DNA of 64,000 nucleotides. It comes from Sipunculus nudus. Its lineage: Eukaryota; Annelida; Sipuncula; Golfingiida; Sipunculidae. The notes beneath the pieces were generated by a model. That model was not told where the DNA came from. It ran no database searches and worked only from the letters and a program-made list of their open reading frames with translations. The stretch spans positions 17,437,601-17,501,600 of the forward strand of contig CM049319.1 of assembly GCA_026874595.1 (NCBI GenBank), in the 5' to 3' direction. Positions 12,966-27,123 of the stretch are shown here, piece after piece. A program made the translations under genes and the position numbers. Numbering within the stretch: the stretch's first letter is position 1; each line of letters opens with the position of its first letter.

Positions 12966-12971
12966 AATAAA
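12966..12971 (+). terminator. Polyadenylation signal of reductase copy A
   Basis: AATAAA lies 126 bp downstream of the copy A stop codon. It is a plausible cleavage signal for a short 3' UTR. Nothing further was recognised from here to 13576. Confidence 0.45.
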
Positions 12972-13576
12972 CGTCAGCTGAGTCTAATGTAAGTTTAGAA
13001 CTGTCTTATTAAATGGGTTTCATTTACTTTATCCGGAATATTCTATTTTATTTGCCGGCCATGCATGTCATCAACCGGATATAGAGTCTTCAGCCCCTGC
13101 GATACGAAACGTTATTCCGATTAATATCGTTTACACTACTTATTATAAATAATAATATAAAGCTCATATTAGCACGGCACGTGACCTATGCCGGGTGAAA
13201 CAATGCCTTTGAATGAAATCGACAAGCATATCTAGTCATTTGACGTCACAATGCCGGAGTAAAATCAACAAGCATCCCAGGTGCTTGTGATTGTAATCAG
13301 GAATGAAACTGGCAACAAATCAGGGGAGACAATATGTGTGAAGGTGCCGGGGCATGTGCGGTGTTGATGTGTTTCTTCAGAGTAGCGTGAAAAAAAGTGA
13401 TTGTACACCTTTAATTGTGTTGATAACATAAGAGGTTGTTTAATAACAACGAAGGGACCAATACTTCGTATATGGCCAAATGATGTTTTGAAAATGTAGT
13501 ATTATCATTAGTGTCCTGTAGGGCAAATCGATATACATTAAAATGTTTTGTTTTTCTTTTTATTCGTTAAAGTTTT

Positions 13577-14470
13577 TTAGCTCAGCTGACTTTCAGTCAA
13601 GCTGAGCTAAAGCGATTACTCTTTGTCCGTCGTCCGTCTGTCCGTTAACCTGGCACAAATCGTAACCGCTGGACTTAGAATCTTGTAACTTGAAATTCTG
13701 AGAGGTCGATGAAAAATCTCCTTGGAAACCAGAAATTAGGTCTCTGTTACCCATATCCTTCGAGCTATTGGGGCCCCAAAGTACCCCCCCCGCAGAATAG
13801 TAAAAAAAATCACACAAAAACTTCAACATTTCATAAACTACATCACTGATAGTCATGATTTTTGGCATACATATTGATCATGAAATTGTTCCATCAGTTC
13901 CTGCAAACTGGTGGCGCCACCTGTATTTTTCGATTTTTTACGAATTTTTTTCTCTATTTTTGAGACCTTTAAAAGTGTGAACATCTGTTAATAGGGCACA
14001 AATCGTAAAGACTGGACCTAGTATCTGCATTCTTGACCCAGAAATTAGGTCTTTGTTACCTAAATCCTTCGAGCTATGGGGCCCCAAAGTACCCCCCCCC
14101 CCCCCAAATAGTAAAAAATTTCATACAAAAACTTCAATATCTCATTAACTACATCACTGATGCTACTGATCTTCGGCATACATATTTATCATGAGATGTT
14201 CCATCAGTTTCTGCAGACTGGTGGCGCCACTTGTATTTTTCGATTTTTTACGAATTGTTTTCTCTATTTTTAGACCATTAAAAATGTGAACATCTGTTAA
14301 CAGGGAACAAATCGTAAAGACTGGACCTAGAATCTTCATTCTTGACACACAGGGAGACTCATGTCTCCATGGAAACTTGAAATAAGGTTTCTGTAACCCA
14401 TATCCTTTAGCTGTGGGGCTCCCAATTACCCCGCAGAATAATGGAAAATTTGATAAAAAACTTAGGAAGT
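13577..14470. repeat. Hairpin-headed dispersed repeat with about 305-bp tandem units
   Basis: It opens with a strong hairpin (TTTAGCTCAGCTGACT paired with AGTCAAGCTGAGCTAAA, one bulge) at 13577-13611, then GTCCGTCGTCCGTCTGTCCGT. About 2.7 units follow, each with caaatcgtaa, gggccccaaagtacccccc, catcactgat and the palindrome tggtggcgccacctg. It is non-coding. The layout resembles non-autonomous repeats common in molluscs, which is inference. From 14471 to 15488 no gene was recognised. Confidence 0.7.
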
Positions 14471-15488
14471 AAGTGTAAGTGTAAAGATAAAAGAAACAGC
14501 GTTATTTAATAGTCTCAAAACAGTTCACTTGCACAGTCGAAACCCTAAAAAAACTACCAGAAAACAGAGAGCACACATCATTGCCGAATAATTCATCAAG
14601 TCATAGATGAAAATTTACTAATATTGGACCATGGTTGAGGAATTTGTCGGATGGTAGCTTTCTTGTTTTAGGACATATTGAAAGGAATTCCTTCATATTG
14701 TACATTATTTACAAATAAAAAAAAAAACAAAAAAACAAGTCGTCTGAGAACAACACATCTCGCCGGTACGGGCAATTGAGAAAACAAAGAACACCACTGG
14801 GTGCGTAATGTGCCCGTCACATTTCTTGTGACCTCTTACCTCATTAAACATGCATTGCTTTTGGCGGGAATCAAACTTAGACGAGATATTATAATAGGTA
14901 ATATTTCTATTGAGTTTCATGAAAATCCATTATTTTCCCGCCAGGTGATAACAGCGACACCATACAGTAGGCTGGTGACCTCTGACCTACAAATACAAAA
15001 ATGCAAATACAAAATTTGTGTCCATTTTACAACATAGTAACATAAGCCATAGGCTATTCTCACAGACGATATGTAACAATAATAAAAGACACAAGCAACA
15101 CATATCTAGATTAAAAAAAGGAGAACATAGGTACATTATGAAGAAATAAATTTATACATGTAATGATATTTACATCATTGCCTATAAGATCTACAAGTAT
15201 ATGCACGAAGAAACCAGAGAGTTTAGACTGGTGTGACAGAGAAGAAAATTACAGGTTAAGATAAGGAATAGATTAAAAAAATATAAAGAGGAAAATATTA
15301 TACATAATAACAAATACAGATAACAGATAATCATAAGGTATTAAGAACCAATTAAGAAACTGTATCTAAACAGTAGATTATTACAACCTGTACATTTAAG
15401 ATTTGCTATACATGTGCACAATAAAACAGTTATACAAAGATATTCAGAAAAAATATAATTATCATCATAATAACATTTTGAACCTAGT

Positions 15489-15836
15489 CTAGTTAATAAT
15501 AAACTTTTTAAAAATAGCTAAGTTTTCTGCACATTTGTAGTGGCTAAGTAGGTTGTTCCATAGAACAGCTGCAATATATTTGACCAAATGTATACCAAAT
15601 GAGAAGTATTAACCCCGGGAATAACTGAATCAATATTGGATCGCTGCCAAGTAACGATTTTACATGTGCTTTTTATAAATAATTTGGACAAAAAATCTTG
15701 GTTATGCCCCTACTTGACTTAAAAACCTCAATGGCAATTTTATGCAGCCGGTCAAGAACTGAATTTACCATGTTAAATTTATTAAGCATGTCATCATATG
15801 AGATATCTTTATTTTTATATACTCACAGCCCGGGGC
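15489..15836 (-). pseudogene. Degraded LINE reverse-transcriptase C-terminus
   Basis: Read on -, fragments in shifting frames match the end of a non-LTR retrotransposon RT. They run DRLHKIAIEVFKS, then HVK..LGSDPI, then FGIHLVKYIAAVLWNNLLSH, and end AENLAIFKKFIIN with a stop at 15491-15489. This order (hydrophobic IAIEVFK helix, VLWN, FKK before the stop) is characteristic of CR1/Jockey/RTE-type ORF2 ends. Frameshifts and an internal stop show it is dead. No upstream RT body was recognised to 17412, so it is 5'-truncated. Confidence 0.6.
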
Positions 15837-17412
15837 AGAATACTGTCCAGCCGCTGCTGATCCTTCTTATTACAAAAAGGGACTCATGGGTCACGGCGCT
15901 CAGACGTTATTTATGATCATAAAATATGATTTGGAAGAAGGGGTAGACAAATGTTGGTTTTGCGTAGTAATATAAGCTGATTTTTTAGGATGATGGCGTT
16001 AAACTTAAGTAATGTAAATATTTTGATAAAATTATTGGAGGGGGAAGAGGGCTGATGTCATTTATATTATTTACATTTGGTAAAGGAGTGCTTTTGTCAC
16101 ATCGGTTTTGACATGGCATAATAATTTTATCTTCATTCCAGCAGAAGTATTTAAAAAAATTATCAGAATCCATCACTTGTCTGCTAAGTTAACACACCGA
16201 CACCATTAAGTATTTGTTGGCCTCTGATTACATGAATATATGTGGATTTTGCCCATAATAAAACTCGACCTAGTTAATCTACGGGTAATGTTACAAGACA
16301 TGAGTGAAAGTGAAACAAAAATATCTTCAATAGCAATGGAGCAAAAAGCCCAACAAAAACACTTTTAAACGACTCCTAGGTGTACGATATATTTTCTATG
16401 GTATAAATCGGCATCTTCCATCGTTACGGAACCTAATATCAACAGATCAAGTAGTCATGACGAGCATAAATTTGGTTATGGAGATAAAATAAAATCAGAT
16501 TCTATTACACTAGGCAGCGTGAAATCTAGAGGAATGAATAAGGAAGTCAGTGTTTTTTTGTTAACAAATAACCATAATTTGTTCTTAAAACAATCCTAAC
16601 ATTACAATACACTAAATCCATACAATTACACAGTATAACAGCAGTATTACAGCAAATCAATACAATCGCCCAGTAAAATAAACAAAGTGCACAGTACCTG
16701 GATTCCACCACTGTCACAGCGATTAGTCCTTTAAAATGTATAAGCCGAATGAAGTACACACAAATCTTCTCAAAGAATAATAGTCCAGTTCATTCACAAA
16801 ATTAATCCGTTGTAATCCCGAAAGCAAATTAAAGACTATATAAGATCCGTCACTAATTTAGAAGAAAATCTATAACTGCAGTACTTATCGGAAAAGGTCC
16901 ACAAATGACTTACACGCTTCTGTGTCCGCTGGAATATTTCTCTCCTCTCTCTTGGCTCTAAAAACAGCCCCTTTATATAACTTTTCACCTCAAGCCGGGA
17001 ACTTTCCATTTCTCGAACATTCCAAAGAACGCAATAGTACACACGTTACAGGAAACATCTAGAAAAACATCGCTGTGTTTCTATATGTCAGGGTTAACAC
17101 CTGGGCCGACCCGGCTCGGCCAGGCGAGAAAGCCCCAGACTAGTATGACCGCTGTGTTTACATGTGGGCCGCACCCGGCCAGCTAGAACAACACCCTGTA
17201 GAATAGCAACGCCAGGGGTTGTGCCAAACACGAATCAGAATGTCAACAGCGCACAATAAAAGAGATATGTCAACAGCTCACAATAAAACACATATATAAC
17301 ACATAAGTAACACCATATTCATACTAAACCATCAAAGTTTTGTAATTTAATCTAGCTTTCATTTTTTTCGACGATTTAGGCCAGTGCGGAAGGTACCAGT
17401 CTATTTTCTTAC

Positions 17413-17546
17413 GTGTAATTCTCATGTTTTGTTGAGATTAAACTTGAGTTCCTGACCACGGCTGTCACGTGATGACCTCGTTAGAGTGCCTGGGTCAAGA
17501 TATATTCTCCCGTGCGTCCTGTCGCTCCCAAAACAGCCAGTTTTAT
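17413..17546 (-). pseudogene. Orphan exon 1 pseudogene of the BLVRB-like family
   Basis: On -, 134 nt (one shorter than exons 1 of copies A and B) encode the Rossmann start, including LAVLGATGRTGEYI and GHHVTAVVRN. The initiator is ATA (17546-17544) and an in-frame TAA follows the QAL motif. After the exon, GTAAGAAAATAGACTGGTACC matches the start of copy A's intron 1, so this is a DNA-level duplication rather than a retrocopy and is closer to A than to B. Exons 2-4 were not found toward lower coordinates. Confidence 0.8.
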
Positions 17547-19555
17547 GATGACCGTCTAATTAAAGATCTAAACTACCAATACGTGCTTATAGCTCGTTCT
17601 GTTTTACGCAAGTGCAGTCCGCAGGGCCTCTCAAGGTGACCATTGCCCTTTAATTACCAACATACTATTAGTACTCCTACGGTCAACCCAGATCTGGGCC
17701 TCTCCTCAAACCCCGTTTTCTAAGGGGCCCAATCACCTATCTGACCTTTATAAACTTAAGGTAATCCCTTGGAGCTTTTATACGTGAATATCACTGCACA
17801 CAGTGCTGCTAGTTTTGTTTATCTTAACGTGTTTATAATATGCCAAAATAATCAAAACAAATTTAACATTGGCGTTTTGCAACAAGTAGCCTTTCTACCT
17901 CCTCATCTATGCAACTAACACCTTAGGATACATGTTTTTTTCAACATTTCTGTGTTTACAAACATGTTGATGATTAGCAACATTCTTTACGAAGGCGTTA
18001 TAAGAACTTTCCACAACCAAAATAACCCTTAGATCATTAATAAATACATATATGTATAGTACACAGAGGAAGCCAGAAATCACATAATTTTTTCAAAAGG
18101 TAGGTGAATGGGCACCTTTAATGGAAGCACACCAAGGCCACGTAAAAGTGTTGTTTCATAAACTATGGTTTCCTTTTTGTTCGCGATATTCTCGTGAAGA
18201 AGATACTCAATCGTCGAATGGAAATCGTAAAGCAAACTTTTGAAATATAGACAGTAATAGATCTCGTATATTTCCCTAAATCAAAGACTGCTATAATAAA
18301 TGATATCAAATCTTTCAAATTATTAGCAAATAATAAACACGAGTTCGATCTTGCCTTGAGTCGTTGTCCAAATTTTACGGTTTGTGTACATCATATTTAT
18401 TATAACTTATTCATATGATTTATTATGGAAATAATCTGAGTAGTTTATATTATAGGCGTATCACGTAAAGTAATCACCTCACCACATAGGCCTTGTTCAT
18501 TGTAGACATATCCCCCCCCCCCCAACCCCCATATTTTAGAAGTGAAGATAAACTACCTTTCGCCCCCTTCGTTTTTAGGGAAATAAAATGTATACTCCTT
18601 AACACAGTCAGTTTTTCGTTCATTTATCCCATAATCTAACAATTATGCATTTGATAATGAAAATTTATTAGGGAATGGTGTGCTTCAAGGGCCTTGTTTT
18701 ATCGTCATTTTAGTATGTTCTTGAATGGTCAAATCAAATGTTAATTAAGAATACAAATAGTAATGAAAATTGAGCAAATAATACTTTCATAAGCACCATG
18801 CCTACTGTACATGTGGTTGCCTTATTGTTCGCGAGGGTTTCAAATTCGCTATATTCGCGAAAGGGATATTATTGCGAAAATAAAACCGTGAATTATAGTG
18901 CTATAGTATTAGACAAGTCGAAAGTTTAATGACCGATACTCAACATAAAAAGTAAGATTTTTTATGTTCAAAGGTTTCTATTATAAGTGATTTCAGATCT
19001 CTAATATTATCTGTCATTTAAAAACAATTATTTCAACCCTTTCAATGTTCAAATGTCTAATTATTAATATTTTGCGCACGTATTGTTTTATATAAATATA
19101 TTTGCGCACGTATTGTTTTATGTAAATAGCCTAATTTATATAATAATCTGATTCTGTTGAGGTTTTTCATATGGCGAGATCGCGAAATTTCAGACCCCTG
19201 CGTATATGAAGCTTCTGCCAGTTCCTCTGTGTGTCCATGTCGCTCCTTGTTCTGTATTTAATCGCATCGGAGCACAATCATAAACTGAAAGAAATCAGTC
19301 AAGCAGTTTTGAGTCATTTTTTAAAGTACCAGTGATGGGGAGAAAAAAAAATGCACCAAAATAGAGAAATTATAATTATGGTAGGTGGCACCACTAATCT
19401 TGTATACGAGATGAAATCATGCACAAACACAGTATGCGACCACTTTCTGCGATGACGAAGTTGGAAACAGGTATTACGGTCATGTTTTGGCATAAAGTAT
19501 TACAACTCTTTTAGATGACCAGCGTTATTTCGCAATCTTGTGATCAAGACTTGAA
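17547..19555. other. Intergenic stretch without recognised gene
   Basis: A+T-rich intergenic DNA. Minor features are a C-rich run at 18511-18530 and a two-copy 35-bp tandem repeat (tttgcgcacgtattgtttta) at about 19070-19127. No convincing open frame or RNA gene was seen. Confidence 0.5.
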
Positions 19556-20008
19556 CACAGCTGTTACAACCCATAATGTAATAACCGGCCCATAATGTAA
19601 TAACGGCCCATATTGTAATAAAAACGACCCAAAATGTAATAATCATACCCTGCCCATATTGTAATAAAACTGGCCCATACTGTAATAACGACCCATAATG
19701 TAATAAAAAACGGCCCATATTGTAATAACGGCCCATATTGTAATAAAAACGACCCATATTGTAATAATCATACCCTACCCATATTGTAATAAAACGGGAA
19801 GTGGGAAAAACGACCCATATTGTAATAACATATTTATATTGTAATAACATATGTTTAAGCACAAGAATGACAGAGCACACGCTTAGTGTCATTTACATAA
19901 TATCCTGCCCCCTCCAATACCCTCTCCATGAACCTGTTACTAACCTTAATGAAACCATGGTTCACAATTGAATAAAAAAATCATATTTTCATACACTAAA
20001 ATATAACG

Positions 20009-20054
<46 letters not shown>

Positions 20055-21035
20055 TAATAATAATAATTATTATTATTATTTTAATATATATATATATATA
20101 TAATCTCCCCGCTCTGCGCCCTATGCTCTACCTCTAGAACACAGAAACCGGCATTTTCAAATTGTTGATTTGTTGTTTGGGCTAATTATTTTTAAAAATT
20201 AAATTGTAAACTCTTGAATCACACGAATGACGCATCCAGGTTTTAACTTCAAATACGTGCGTTGAAAGCTCTTAATCTATGCGACGTGTTATACATGTTA
20301 ACCTAAGACATCTTAACCAATACATATATAGGCACAAAAAAATTGCAGCAGTACCTCCATTTATAATTTCCAAATCTCGGGAGGTTTCGAGAGATCATAT
20401 AAAATATTCTCTATGATACATTGAGCAAAACGCACTGAAATTAAAACTTTCATTTATATTTTAAAAAGAATTAAAATACATTAAAATGTATCGATAATGA
20501 GAGTTTTGTATATTTTATCTGTTAAAATTGACAAAATATTTACATTTTGGCGATATACATACATATATATATACACATATATATATTATCTTGTTTAAAT
20601 ACTTTATCACCCTATTTAAACACTGATTCAACAAAAGGATATTCATGAATCATGGCCATATTTCGCTCATATTAGCTTGGTCACCGTTTTAAACAAATAG
20701 TCATTATGTAATCCAGTGGTTTTTCATACTTGTATGTTCACTTACACATTCGTGTCACGAGAAGTCAATATTTGAATTGTCTAAGTTAATTTGCATGAAC
20801 TTTGATTTATAAAATTATTGGCCGTTTTACCCACCTTCGATTTTATTACAATATGGGCCGTGTTACCCACTTGCGATTTTATTACAATATGGGCAGGGTA
20901 TAGTTATTACAATATGGGCCGTTTTTTATTACATTATGGGCTATTATTACATTATGGGTCGTTTTTATTACAATATGGGCCGTTATTACATTATGGGCCA
21001 GTTATTACATTATGGGTCGTAACAACAGCCATTGC
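19556..21035. mobile_element. Foldback element with modular tandem-repeat arms
   Basis: The left arm (19556-19850) is an array of a short module, gCCCATAATGTAATAAc or CCCATATTGTAATAA. The right arm (20820-21035) is the same module inverted (TTATTACAATATGGGCC). The outermost left and right modules match in order for about 50 bp. Between the arms lie about 970 bp of A+T-rich DNA, including a TAA microsatellite at 20010-20075. No transposase was seen. The long open frames over the arms only translate the repeat. Confidence 0.7.
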
Positions 21036-21854
21036 ACTCTATGAATCCTTGTATTGATATATTCAAGAAATGTGATACAATGGGAGCGATCTTTTCCCTG
21101 TGTTGGAAACGATGATATTTGACCATTGAGAGCTGGAGCTGCATATTCAAAATTTAAAACGCACTCACTGGTATGATTACAATTCTTGCATCTATGTGCA
21201 CCCTGGTTTTTTTAGTGAATTCCTCTGTAGAATCAAATGCTTAATGGAACATTTAAATTTTGTACTATTGATGTCAAATATATATTCAAATTCTCCAATA
21301 AATCTTGCAGAGAAACACAGATAGAACCGATAGCACTGATTCAAACACAAGAGATAATTAATCAGCTAATTCAGCTCACGGAATTCTGATATTATATATA
21401 ATATAATAATGTAAATGATATTTAATTTATGTATGATATATTATTTTATAAACCTATATACATTTATTGACGTCATTTAAATGGGAACTCAGTTCTGAGA
21501 CTTAAGATTAATAAATTTTCATTTAAAATTTGAAATATTTATGTTAAACAGTAAATATTAGATATTTTTCATGAAATATGTATTTTTTTTCTTACTATGT
21601 AATCTCTATATAGATATTAACTCTATTTGCACAAATGATGCCGATTCTGTAAGAGTGGGACCACATACATGATAAAAAAAAAGTGTTCAGCCATATTTAA
21701 TTATTTAATGTATAATATATTATGTTATTTATTTTGTAAAAATTTATTGAAATAGAAACATAATGTGCAAAAACATATTAAAATATTTATTTTATGAATA
21801 TATAATATATTTATTTTTATAACATTTTTAATAAATAATCATTCAAATATATGA

Positions 21855-21905
<51 letters not shown>

Positions 21906-22437
21906 TGTTTTAATATTGATGCTGCTAATATATACCCTCACACAACCATTCGTAAGACCAATCGCTTAATCGTGTAACCGGTCTGGTCCTATCGCACAAG
22001 TAATCGCATGTTCGTAGGTCAATTCGTACGACCATGCGATCAGTCGCACGACAGTTATTCTTTACGTCAGACCAATCGCTCCCAATCGTGTAACACTTGC
22101 ATGTGAACTCAAGAGCACTCGTACAAGCGCACGCGACTTAGTTGTACAACGGTCGCATTCTTTAGACGCTCTAGTTATAACACGGGTGTTGCATTTGTGA
22201 ATATTTTTGCGACACTTGATGCAATCTATGGCGATAACCCTTGTTGCAACCTATCGTGCCACCAAATGGTCGCAAGCGGTCGCACCCGTATTATGAAAGG
22301 GGTTATAGGGAGGAAATAAAACAATTAAATGAACTGGTTTAAACCGATAATTTTTTCATATGGGCGCCTTACTAGACGTGATTGAGTTACAGCTGAAACA
22401 GAAACATTTGACACAACCGAAGTTCGACATACTCGGA
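21036..22437. other. A+T-rich intergenic DNA with a possible repeat at 21950-22310
   Basis: A TA microsatellite lies at 21862-21902. From 21950 to 22310 there is a less A+T-rich block rich in CGAC/GTCG words (aatcgcttaatcgtgtaac, ggtcgcaagcggtcgcac), suggesting a degenerate inserted element. No gene was recognised. Confidence 0.35.
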
Positions 22438-22658
22438 CTTTATTAAATACTTGTTAATAATTATATTTACAGGGAATTCCCTCGACTATAAATGAACGCA
22501 TAACATAAAATAGCACAGATTATTAGAATATAACACGATATGATTAAACTTAAGCCTAGAAATTACAAAGTCGTGAAAAATAAGCACATGCAAACATATT
22601 TGTTTTCAACTCTCATATGATACATTTGAGCGAGTAAACATCTCTGATACTGGCTGGT

Positions 22659-22661
<3 letters not shown>

Positions 22662-22710
<49 letters not shown>
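22662..22710. repeat. TA microsatellite
   Basis: A (TA)n run about 110 bp 3' of the copy B stop codon. A second (TA)n run at 23949-24010 lies in copy B intron 2. Confidence 0.9.
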
Positions 22711-22712
<2 letters not shown>

Positions 22713-22822
22713 ATTTTAAGGTTCTACCTGGAGTCCATGAAAAGTGGTTAAATCATGTTGGCATTTTTTTATCATAATATTATTATCATATATTTATCAT
22801 ATATGTGTCTATCGGAAAAGAG

Positions 22823-23949
22823 TCAAGCCACGCCAATGGCAACCGCCTTGTTTGACCACTGTCCACTCTCCGTGATGTCCAGCATGAACCTCGCCACGTC
22901 TGCCCTCTCTATTTTTCTTTGCGCCTCTGGCACCCACTGCCCCTCGTTAGTTAGAATTGGCTTATCTTAAGAAAAAAAATGTGACTTATGTATGCATGTA
23001 AATCCCCGCTTGTGCACATGTAATACCAAATTAAGAGGTATTGTTTAGGAAATATTCATCAATATGCTGTAACTTAAAGATTAAAGCGTTAACAAATAGA
23101 TTGTTTTTATTTTGGCACTTTTTGAGTAAACCACAGAAGATGTCTAAGGGTTATGACCTATTTTCAGTCATCGAGTTATTCATAAAACTGTTACCCAGTT
23201 ACTTAGATTTTAGTGTCGTAAAACGGCAACATATAGGACAGGTTTTGCCATCTGGCGGCAAATTGCAGAACTTATTCATGCATGCTTGCCTGGCCTTAGT
23301 CTTATATTCTGTATTTCCGTGGCAAACATAATTCCTAAGGACTGTCATGTCTATATATTACTCTGTTTGTGTAAACATGATTTCAGTGTGCAGGTGTTAC
23401 GGATATCAGATGTATATCTTATAAACTTACTTTTTTTCATTTTAATAATTAACAGCATTTTCTTTTATATATGATAAATAGAGATAAAAATGTTATTGCG
23501 AATCTTTAATCAATTAGCGGACCCAACAAAGGTAACTGCATAGCACATAGAAATTCCAAAAATATTACAGTCCTTACAATCATAATTAAAATAATTACAA
23601 ATATGAAAGTGAACTTATTGAAATTGTTAGAATGGTATCATTTACCAGTGACTTGTCCAATTCCCAACCCAGGAGGTCGCACGCTTGTGAACTGTATGTC
23701 TTGACATTCGTTGGCCATGAAGTCCTCCATCCGTGCCATGTCAGCCAGGACATGTCCGATAAACAGAGGTTTAACGAACCACTCAATAAAGAAAGGGTTG
23801 CCGGGTTCAGCTAAAAAACAGAGTAAACAAAACTTAAAGTTTACGTGACGTCACGGGTGTTTGCGTTAAATAGCACTGAATTTTCATAATACTGAATAGC
23901 CGCCCCCCGAAGAAGCAAAAATATTTAAAATCCATTAGGATGTTTAATG

Positions 23950-24002
<53 letters not shown>

Positions 24003-27000
24003 TATATATATTCCAATATATGTAATTTTTATGATTACGCTCCAAGCTAAATACATATTATAGGATTATTTTTTTTTTTCATATTTGTTACTATTTTACC
24101 CATGACGATTACATTGGGTTTTGTAACGAGATATATACATGTTCTCTTCTCCAAAGGCATCACCTTTAATTTTGAAGACAACTACAATTTTTTATTTTGG
24201 CTATAAATTGCACGGTTAGGTTCTAAGGGTAACTAGAATATGGGTAGTCGACAAGCGACTATGTGTATCCGCTAGAATCAGAGCAGGACGGGTGAAGTGA
24301 GGCATGGATTGCGTGGCAAGGGGAAATAGAGTTAAGCAATTCAGATGGGCACCCTGTGTGATATAGATCATATTTGTAATTTGCAAAGCACAGTAAAACA
24401 ATGCAATATTGTGCAAATATTTTTTCAATTAATAGAAATAGCGGTATAACCATAATTGCCTCTGCAAGGAGTGTATGCGTATAGTCGCATTCGTGTGTGT
24501 CTGTTTGTGTGTGTTTGTTCACTTCACTTCTCATACAATCATGAACGAAATCGCTGAAATTTTCAGGGCCTTTCAGGAAAGGGCCCAGAAAGAAATGGTC
24601 AGATTTTTTTGTGGATTCGGCACACAATCCGGATTCAGGAAAGTCACCAAAGAATATTCACAAACGAACGGTCACTTATACACGAATAAACTGTTGATAA
24701 GGACCGTTAATGAATGCCCACATGGAGGAGGTTGTATTCCTTAGAATCAGATTTCTAGTTTTGGAAATATGACCTGTGGCATCCTGGAGAAATGCCACTG
24801 GGTTGCAACACGAAAGTACTATGAGGACACCGTCCAGGTGAAAATCTATCTGTGGAGAGGCAAGAAGACGTGTATCGGGAAGATTTAGAGGAATTTTTCG
24901 ACCACAACCAAATCCTCAAAATATACTAGGATGCTCTGAAGGTAATTGAATAATATAATGTTTTGAGAAAATGGACAAGAAATGTTATTTATTTATTTAT
25001 TCATTTCACGTTATGATAAACATTATGTGTGTAAGGGTCAACCTCAGAAGGGGTAGAACCCTCTAGAGGTGGAGGAACTCGGACGATCCGGAGAAAACCA
25101 CTTGCCTTCGCCTGACAACTACAACCCACTCTCAGCCAATAGAACATGGGACCCCATCTGAGAGAGCCGAGCGTTGTCAGGGCCCTGGCCAAGGCCAACT
25201 AAGTCATGTATAACGAGTGCTCAAGCATACACAGCTCCAGGCATTACACTCGCACATGAGTGACTGAAGGGCTAATGATGACTCCAGCAAAGATTTTACT
25301 CCGACTTCACGTTTCCTGCCTGCCTGAAGTATAGTGAATTTAATAATGTCAGGTCCTTCGGGGTATACACAGCTCCTAGACCAAAAGTAACGCAGGAGTG
25401 ACAGAAGAAGGGTGACTTGAAGAATGTCAGGTCCTTGGGGACAAAAAGTTAACGCGAGAGTATAGAATCCGGCCTACATTTCTTAGATGGGTCTAAACTG
25501 ACTGGACCGTCTCATATTAGTTGTAATCAACATAAGCCATGACATGCCTCTTACTTCTCCAATACACGATTCCTAAACATCATTACGTCCGTCCATATAC
25601 ACGCATAACCGCGTCCATGTTGGCCGGATTCTATACTCGCTACAAAGCTGATTTGTTTGTATCCCATGTGCAGCTGACCGGTCGATTAAAATGATACTTT
25701 ATATGAGCAACGAACTAAAATGTCTTGTTTTTGAGGCAAGTAGGATGTAACAATGACAGGTAATTAATCACAAAATGCACATTTTACGATTTTGAGACGA
25801 CAGTGAGACTTAAAACTTTGACTATAGATGAATCTTAACATTTGATATGTTGGCGGACTCACATTTTGTGCACCATGCCGTGACTGCCATAAAGCGTTTG
25901 ACGTTGTTGGTCCTCATAGCTGTAACGATGGCCTTTGCGGTCGCGCTGTATAACGTAACATAATTACGTGATTTGTCCCCTCCTAGGGCTGAGAGTATTA
26001 CGTCACAGCCTTCAAATGCTGACACAAGCGACTCGCTGGACTTGGGATCGGCCTGCACAACCTGTAGTTAAAAAACACACACACAAATGATCCATGAGTC
26101 ATGATGCTCAGCTATTTTTCAATTAACTAAGGTCTGAATCTAAGCATACAAAGTTTTTTTTTCACACAAGCAGAAGACTTTAAAAAAAGTCTGACATTCC
26201 AACAGAATTTGTACAAATGGCTCATCATCATAAAGGCATATAACAATGCGGTGAATATAATGAAATACTAGTATGAAAGATCAGTGATCAATTAATAGAT
26301 ATATTGATATGTCGTATAATAATAATACGGGATTCATTCTTGCAAGACTACCATCATAACCAGAAAAACCGTGCATGCTTTTTACACGCAGCAAGTATTT
26401 CAGGGTCTCAACCCGAGGGCTGACACAGGGCCAAGCATCAGACCAACAATAGCATAATGTCACGGAGGTCAAACTTGGGAGTTGGATGCACAATGCGACA
26501 CCACGCTCTCATTGGTCAGATTACAATTCTTTGCCCTTTGCCAGCCTTGGTGGTGAAACCCGGAGAATGAAAACAAATAATGCAATAAAAAGCAGCGGTG
26601 ATAGCGAAGGAGATATAAAAACTACTGTAATGTGTAGCCGCATCGTGTGGAGTATACTCTCCAGCTTTAACTGTCTTTCCGGTAGCAAATTTTATTTGTG
26701 CTGCATTTTTGTTTTTAAATATAACCATCAGAAAACAAAGAGCATACCCTATTGCCGAATAATATAATGATTTAATAGTTTTATAGAATCGGTCTAAAAT
26801 AGAGAATTTGGACAAAAGTTAGGTTGCTATTTGTAGGTTTTTTACTGAGAAATCCTCGACATTGTCCGTGTTAAACGATTTAAAAAGTTGTATATCGTAA
26901 AGTAAATGCTAATAAATGCTCAAAACGCTCATATACAATGTAACATGATGAAAAGGATGCATCGACATGAAGCGCACTATTCCTATGTACCAACAGACTG

Positions 27001-27043
27001 TCATATAGAATTTCACTCTTAATTCATTCATAATATTCATATA

Positions 27044-27123
<80 letters not shown>

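Noticed and set aside
19500-19892. 130-codon Tyr/Gly/Met-rich frame on - (and 20818-21057 on +)
   Set aside because: Both are translations of the foldback arm module, not conserved protein.
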